A DNA stretch of 8,516 nt from an uncultured beta proteobacterium. Its GTDB lineage: Bacteria; Pseudomonadota; Gammaproteobacteria; Burkholderiales; Rhodocyclaceae. The position numbers were made by a program, and so were the translations under genes. Under the pieces are notes generated by a model. It was not told where the DNA came from. It did no database searches and worked only from the letters and a program-made list of their open reading frames with translations. Location: the NCBI GenBank assembly GCA_903910495.1, contig CAIVZW010000263.1:1-8516 (forward strand), written 5' to 3'. Numbering within the stretch: the stretch's first letter is position 1; every line of letters begins with the position of its first letter. Shown here piece after piece: positions 6,258-8,516 of this stretch.

Positions 6258-6330
6258 CTTTTTCTTCCCGTACCGGACAAGTTTTCCAGACTTGCCGCTC
6301 AACGTCCTTGGCCTCTTGCGCGGGTGAAGT

Positions 6331-7254
6331 TTATCCGGCTTTAGTGACGACGGGTTTGCAGCGATTCTCGCCCTGTCGTGCGAGCATCCACCCGGGATAT
6401 TCCTGCGGCAATGCGCTGGCCGCGTCGAGCGCCGCGAGTTCGTCGGCGGAGAGTTCAAAGCCGGTCGCGCCGAGGTTATCAGCGAGCTGTTCGGGCGTTT
6501 TGGCGCCGACGATGACCGTGCTGATCACGGACCGGCTGAGCAGCCAAGCGAGAACCACCCGCGCCACCGAGACATTTTGACACTCGGCGATCGGGCGCAT
6601 GACGTCAATGCAGCGAAAGGCGCGCGCTTTATCGACGACTGGAAAGTCGAAGGTCGCACGACGTGCTCCTGCGGGTCCTTGGCCGTCCGGCGCGCACTTG
6701 CCGCTCAGCAATCCGCCAGCGAGCGGGCTCCAAACCATCAGGCCGAGTTGCTGGTCGTTAAGCAGTGGAATAACTTCGCGCTCGAGGTCACGTCCGGCGA
6801 TCGTGTAATACGCCTGCACGCTCTCAAAGCGCGCCCAGCGATTCTTGTCGGAAATGGCGAGCGCTTTCATGATTTGCCACGCGGCCATGTTGCACAGCCC
6901 GATATAGCGTACCTTGCCCGAGCGAACGAGGTCGTTGAGCGTCGAGAGCATTTCGTCGTGCGGCGTTAGCGGGTCGAAGCCGTGCACTTGGTACAGGTCG
7001 ATATGGTCTAGTTGCAGGCGATTGAGGCTGGCATCGAGCGCTTGCATCAGGTGGTAGCGCGATTGCCTGCGCGCGTTGACCGTCTTGTCGTTCATGACGC
7101 CGGTGTCGACGGCCTGTTTGACGAGCACCGTAGCGGTCTCCTGTGGCACTCCGCTGATGGCTTTCCAGAAACCTTCGCCCTAGCCGAAGGTCATCGTTCC
7201 GAGGCATAGTTCAGAAACATAAAGGCCGGTACGACCGAGCAATCGATAACGCAT
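6331..7254 (-). pseudogene. Aldo/keto reductase pseudogene: amber codon 25 and loss of the catalytic segment
   Basis: The frame begins at ATG 7254 with GGAG 6 nt upstream and a typical family opening, [20 protein letters not shown] then MTFG. Codon 25 is TAG (7180-7182), after which the frame resumes with GEGFWKAISGVPQETATVLV. A second lesion follows. After KQAVDTGV (to codon 53) the sequence passes directly to MNDKTVNARRQSRYHLMQAL, where intact members have about 45-50 more residues, including the NFIDTADVY motif and the TK strand. These carry the catalytic Asp, Tyr and Lys; only the fourth member, the His in DLYQVHGFDP (codon 91), remains. The rest is well kept: DLVRSGKVRYIGLCNMAAWQ, SPLAGGLLSGK, and a C-terminal PGWMLARQGENR. 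An NADPH-dependent carbonyl reductase is thus almost certainly inactive. A GTG at 7149 could start a 272-residue product, but it would have no catalytic site. Confidence 0.88.
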
Positions 7255-7282
7255 GGTGTTCTCCATTAACAAGTTGCAAAAG

Positions 7283-7297
7283 TCCGCCTTGGGCGGA
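7283..7297 (-). terminator. Weak terminator-like hairpin directly after the abrB-like gene
   Basis: On the minus strand TCCGCC (7292-7297) pairs with GGCGGA (7283-7288) around a CAA loop, starting right after the TGA stop at 7298-7300. It is followed by C and four T residues (7278-7281). The 6-bp stem is GC-rich but the T-run is short, so it may be a partial terminator or only an mRNA 3'-end stabiliser. Confidence 0.4.
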
Positions 7298-8353
7298 TCA
7301 AGCGTGTCGGCAAATCAGCCGGGCAATGCTCGGCCCGGTCAGGATGACAACGAAAAGGCGCAGAGTCTGTACGGCGACGACAAAGGCAACGTCGGACTGA
7401 CTGCCGATGGCGATCAGGATCACCGAATCGAGTCCGCCGGGGCTGGTCGACAAATACGCCGTCAGTGGGTCGATGTGCAAGATCAGGACCAGCAGCCAGG
7501 CCGAAACGGCGCACAAGGCAATCAGGAAAACGGCCGATAAAACAAGACGCGGCAGCAGACGGAAAGCCGAAATCAGGAGGCTGCGATTAAAGCCGAGGCC
7601 GACGTACCAGCCGAGCAGTGCCGATGCGCCGGCCTGCATCCAGAAAGGCTGGCTGACGTTGAGCAAACCGGTCGAGTGCAAGGCACCGCCGAGGACGATA
7701 GGAACCAGGATGGCACCGGCGGGAATGCGCAGATAGCGGCCGAGAAGCACGCCGGCGCTGGCAACGCCGAGCGTCGCGAGTACCGCAAACCAGTTGCCGA
7801 AGGCCAGCGACGGCGCAGCGCTGACGGTGCTTGTCGGAGCGCCGTGGACCAGCAGGAAATGCGCGACCATCGACGCCGTCAGCACGACGATCAGCATGCG
7901 CAGATATTGCATCAGGGCGACCAGACGCGCGTCGGCACCAAATTCCTCAGCCATGGCGACCATCGCCGATGCACCGCCGGGGATCGACCCCCAGGCAGCG
8001 GTAGTTCCGGGTAGCGTGTTGAATTTCACCAGCGTCCAGCCGACGATCGCTCCGGCGAGCACCGTGCTGGCGACGATCAGCAGCATCAGCGCCCAGTCCT
8101 GGGCAATGGTGACGACGATGACCGCCGTGATGCTCTCGGCGACGGCGCAGCCGATCAAAGACTGTGCGCCGAGAAAGAACTTGCGCGGCAGAGCCAGGCG
8201 CGCGCCGAACAGGCTGAAAGCAATGCCGCAGAGCATCGGGCCAACGAGAAAGGCAGCAGGCAATCCCTGCCTGCGCAGTAACCAGCCAACGGGCAGAGAA
8301 ACACCGACCAGCAGCAGCCAGCGTGTCGCATCGTTGGTGAAAGCGCGGCTCAT
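7298..8353 (-). CDS. AbrB-duplication family integral membrane protein (often annotated as AbrB regulator or ammonia monooxygenase)
   Basis: The protein is 351 residues from ATG 8353, the family's normal size. It is strongly hydrophobic, with about nine or ten predicted membrane segments, and shows an internal duplication. [13 protein letters not shown] (31-43) is echoed by [13 protein letters not shown] (211-223). [20 protein letters not shown] with [12 protein letters not shown] (121-152) is echoed by [20 protein letters not shown] with [12 protein letters not shown] (301-332). This duplicated PGG pattern defines the AbrB-dup family. The names AbrB regulator and ammonia monooxygenase are historical; the sequence indicates a membrane protein of unknown, perhaps transport-related, function. 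It lies 34 nt after a tctA end, a frequent pairing in betaproteobacteria. The start is uncertain: ATG 8353 has no clear ribosome site, and GTG 8419 would overlap tctA. A 12-codon frame overlaps both the tctA stop and this ATG and could couple translation. Composition is GC-rich. Confidence 0.9.
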   Translation of the reverse strand: MSRAFTNDATRWLLLVGVSLPVGWLLRRQGLPAAFLVGPMLCGIAFSLFGARLALPRKFFLGAQSLIGCAVAESITAVIVVTIAQDWALMLLIVASTVLAGAIVGWTLVKFNTLPGTTAAWGSIPGGASAMVAMAEEFGADARLVALMQYLRMLIVVLTASMVAHFLLVHGAPTSTVSAAPSLAFGNWFAVLATLGVASAGVLLGRYLRIPAGAILVPIVLGGALHSTGLLNVSQPFWMQAGASALLGWYVGLGFNRSLLISAFRLLPRLVLSAVFLIALCAVSAWLLVLILHIDPLTAYLSTSPGGLDSVILIAIGSQSDVAFVVAVQTLRLFVVILTGPSIARLICRHA

Positions 8354-8388
8354 CGACGGCGCCGCCGCAGCGTGCGGGAATACAACAT
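8350..8388 (-). CDS. Possible 12-codon coupling frame between tctA and the abrB-like gene
   Basis: The tctA stop forms TGATG, whose ATG (8386-8388) opens the frame [12 protein letters not shown]. Its TGA stop (8350-8352) overlaps the ATG of the abrB-like gene as ATGA. Ribosomes ending tctA could therefore restart twice and reach abrB, which lacks its own clear ribosome site. The geometry is exact on both sides, but a stretch this short can arise by chance. The arginine run comes from GC-rich CGN/CGG codons. I do not claim a functional peptide. Confidence 0.2.
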   Translation of the reverse strand: MLYSRTLRRRRR

Positions 8389-8516
8389 CAGGTTTTCTGC
8401 TCGGTGAATACGACTTCACGTTTTTTGCGTACGGCGGGTGCGACGACGACGATGAGCAGCGCGGCGGCGAGCAGCAACATGACCAGCGATACCGGCCGCG
8501 TCAGGAAAACGGTGAA
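8388..8516 (-). CDS. TctA-family large permease subunit of a tripartite tricarboxylate transporter (C-terminal end)
   Basis: The last 42 codons and the TGA stop (8388-8390) are in the window; the gene continues beyond base 8516. The visible protein reads FTVFLTRPVSLVMLLLAAAL, then LIVVVAPAVRKKREVVFTEQKT. The pattern fits the C-terminal end of TctA: FLTRP, one last membrane helix of about 20 residues, then a short basic cytoplasmic tail. TctA is the 12-helix permease that moves the carboxylate across the inner membrane with an ion gradient. This copy lies upstream of the broken reductase and the dhaK promoter, so it probably belongs to a different transporter from the binding protein and TctB at the left end. 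The call rests on a short segment and on the neighbouring abrB-like gene. Confidence 0.75.
   Translation of the reverse strand, partial: FTVFLTRPVSLVMLLLAAALLIVVVAPAVRKKREVVFTEQKT

Noticed and set aside
6859..6870. Third copy of ATGAAAGCGCT, inside the reductase pseudogene
   Set aside because: It encodes the conserved Met-Lys-Ala-Leu of the family (AAWQIMKAL), so the match to the operator arm is explained by coding sequence, and the second arm is missing.
7180..7182. Amber codon read as pyrrolysine or another recoded residue
   Set aside because: The catalytic residues downstream are also deleted, so read-through would not restore function; decay is simpler, and pyrrolysine is not expected in this kind of organism.

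Overview
The window reads as proteobacterial chromosome, most probably a betaproteobacterium of the Burkholderiales type. The evidence is three proteins of tripartite tricarboxylate transporter (TTT) systems, including a Bug-type periplasmic binding protein, plus a class III CoA-transferase and an AbrB-duplication membrane protein, a mix typical of that group. Every gene I can support lies on the minus strand, so transcription runs from high to low coordinates. I see no RNA genes, insertion sequences or CRISPR arrays.

Upstream block (8516 to about 6331, GC-rich). It holds the C-terminal end of a TctA-type large TTT permease subunit (8388-8516), an intact AbrB-duplication membrane protein (7298-8353), a weak terminator-like hairpin (7283-7297), and an aldo/keto reductase gene that is clearly broken (6331-7254). 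The reductase has an in-frame amber codon at position 25 and lacks the segment that should carry three of its four catalytic residues.

Control region (6085-6330). It contains a good sigma70-type promoter facing the downstream genes: TTGACA, 17 bp, TACGAT. A perfect 26-bp palindrome overlaps the -10 box and the expected start site. It looks like an operator for a LacI/GalR-type repressor; no such regulator gene is in the window.

Catabolic block (6084 to 1). In transcription order: dhaK, dhaL, an SCP-x-type thiolase-like protein without a visible nucleophilic cysteine, its DUF35 zinc-ribbon/OB partner, a CaiB/BaiF CoA-transferase, a Bug/TctC solute-binding protein, and the start of a TctB small permease subunit. 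Gaps are 13 to 170 nt and most genes have their own Shine-Dalgarno site. Two mutually exclusive hairpins lie between the binding protein and tctB and may set their expression ratio.

How the genes could work together (inference): a carboxylate is captured by the binding protein and imported by the TTT permease, converted to its CoA thioester by the CoA-transferase, and cleaved at a C-C bond by the thiolase-like/DUF35 pair. DhaK-DhaL would phosphorylate a released ketone such as dihydroxyacetone. I know of no described pathway with exactly this gene set, and it is the most interesting feature of the window.
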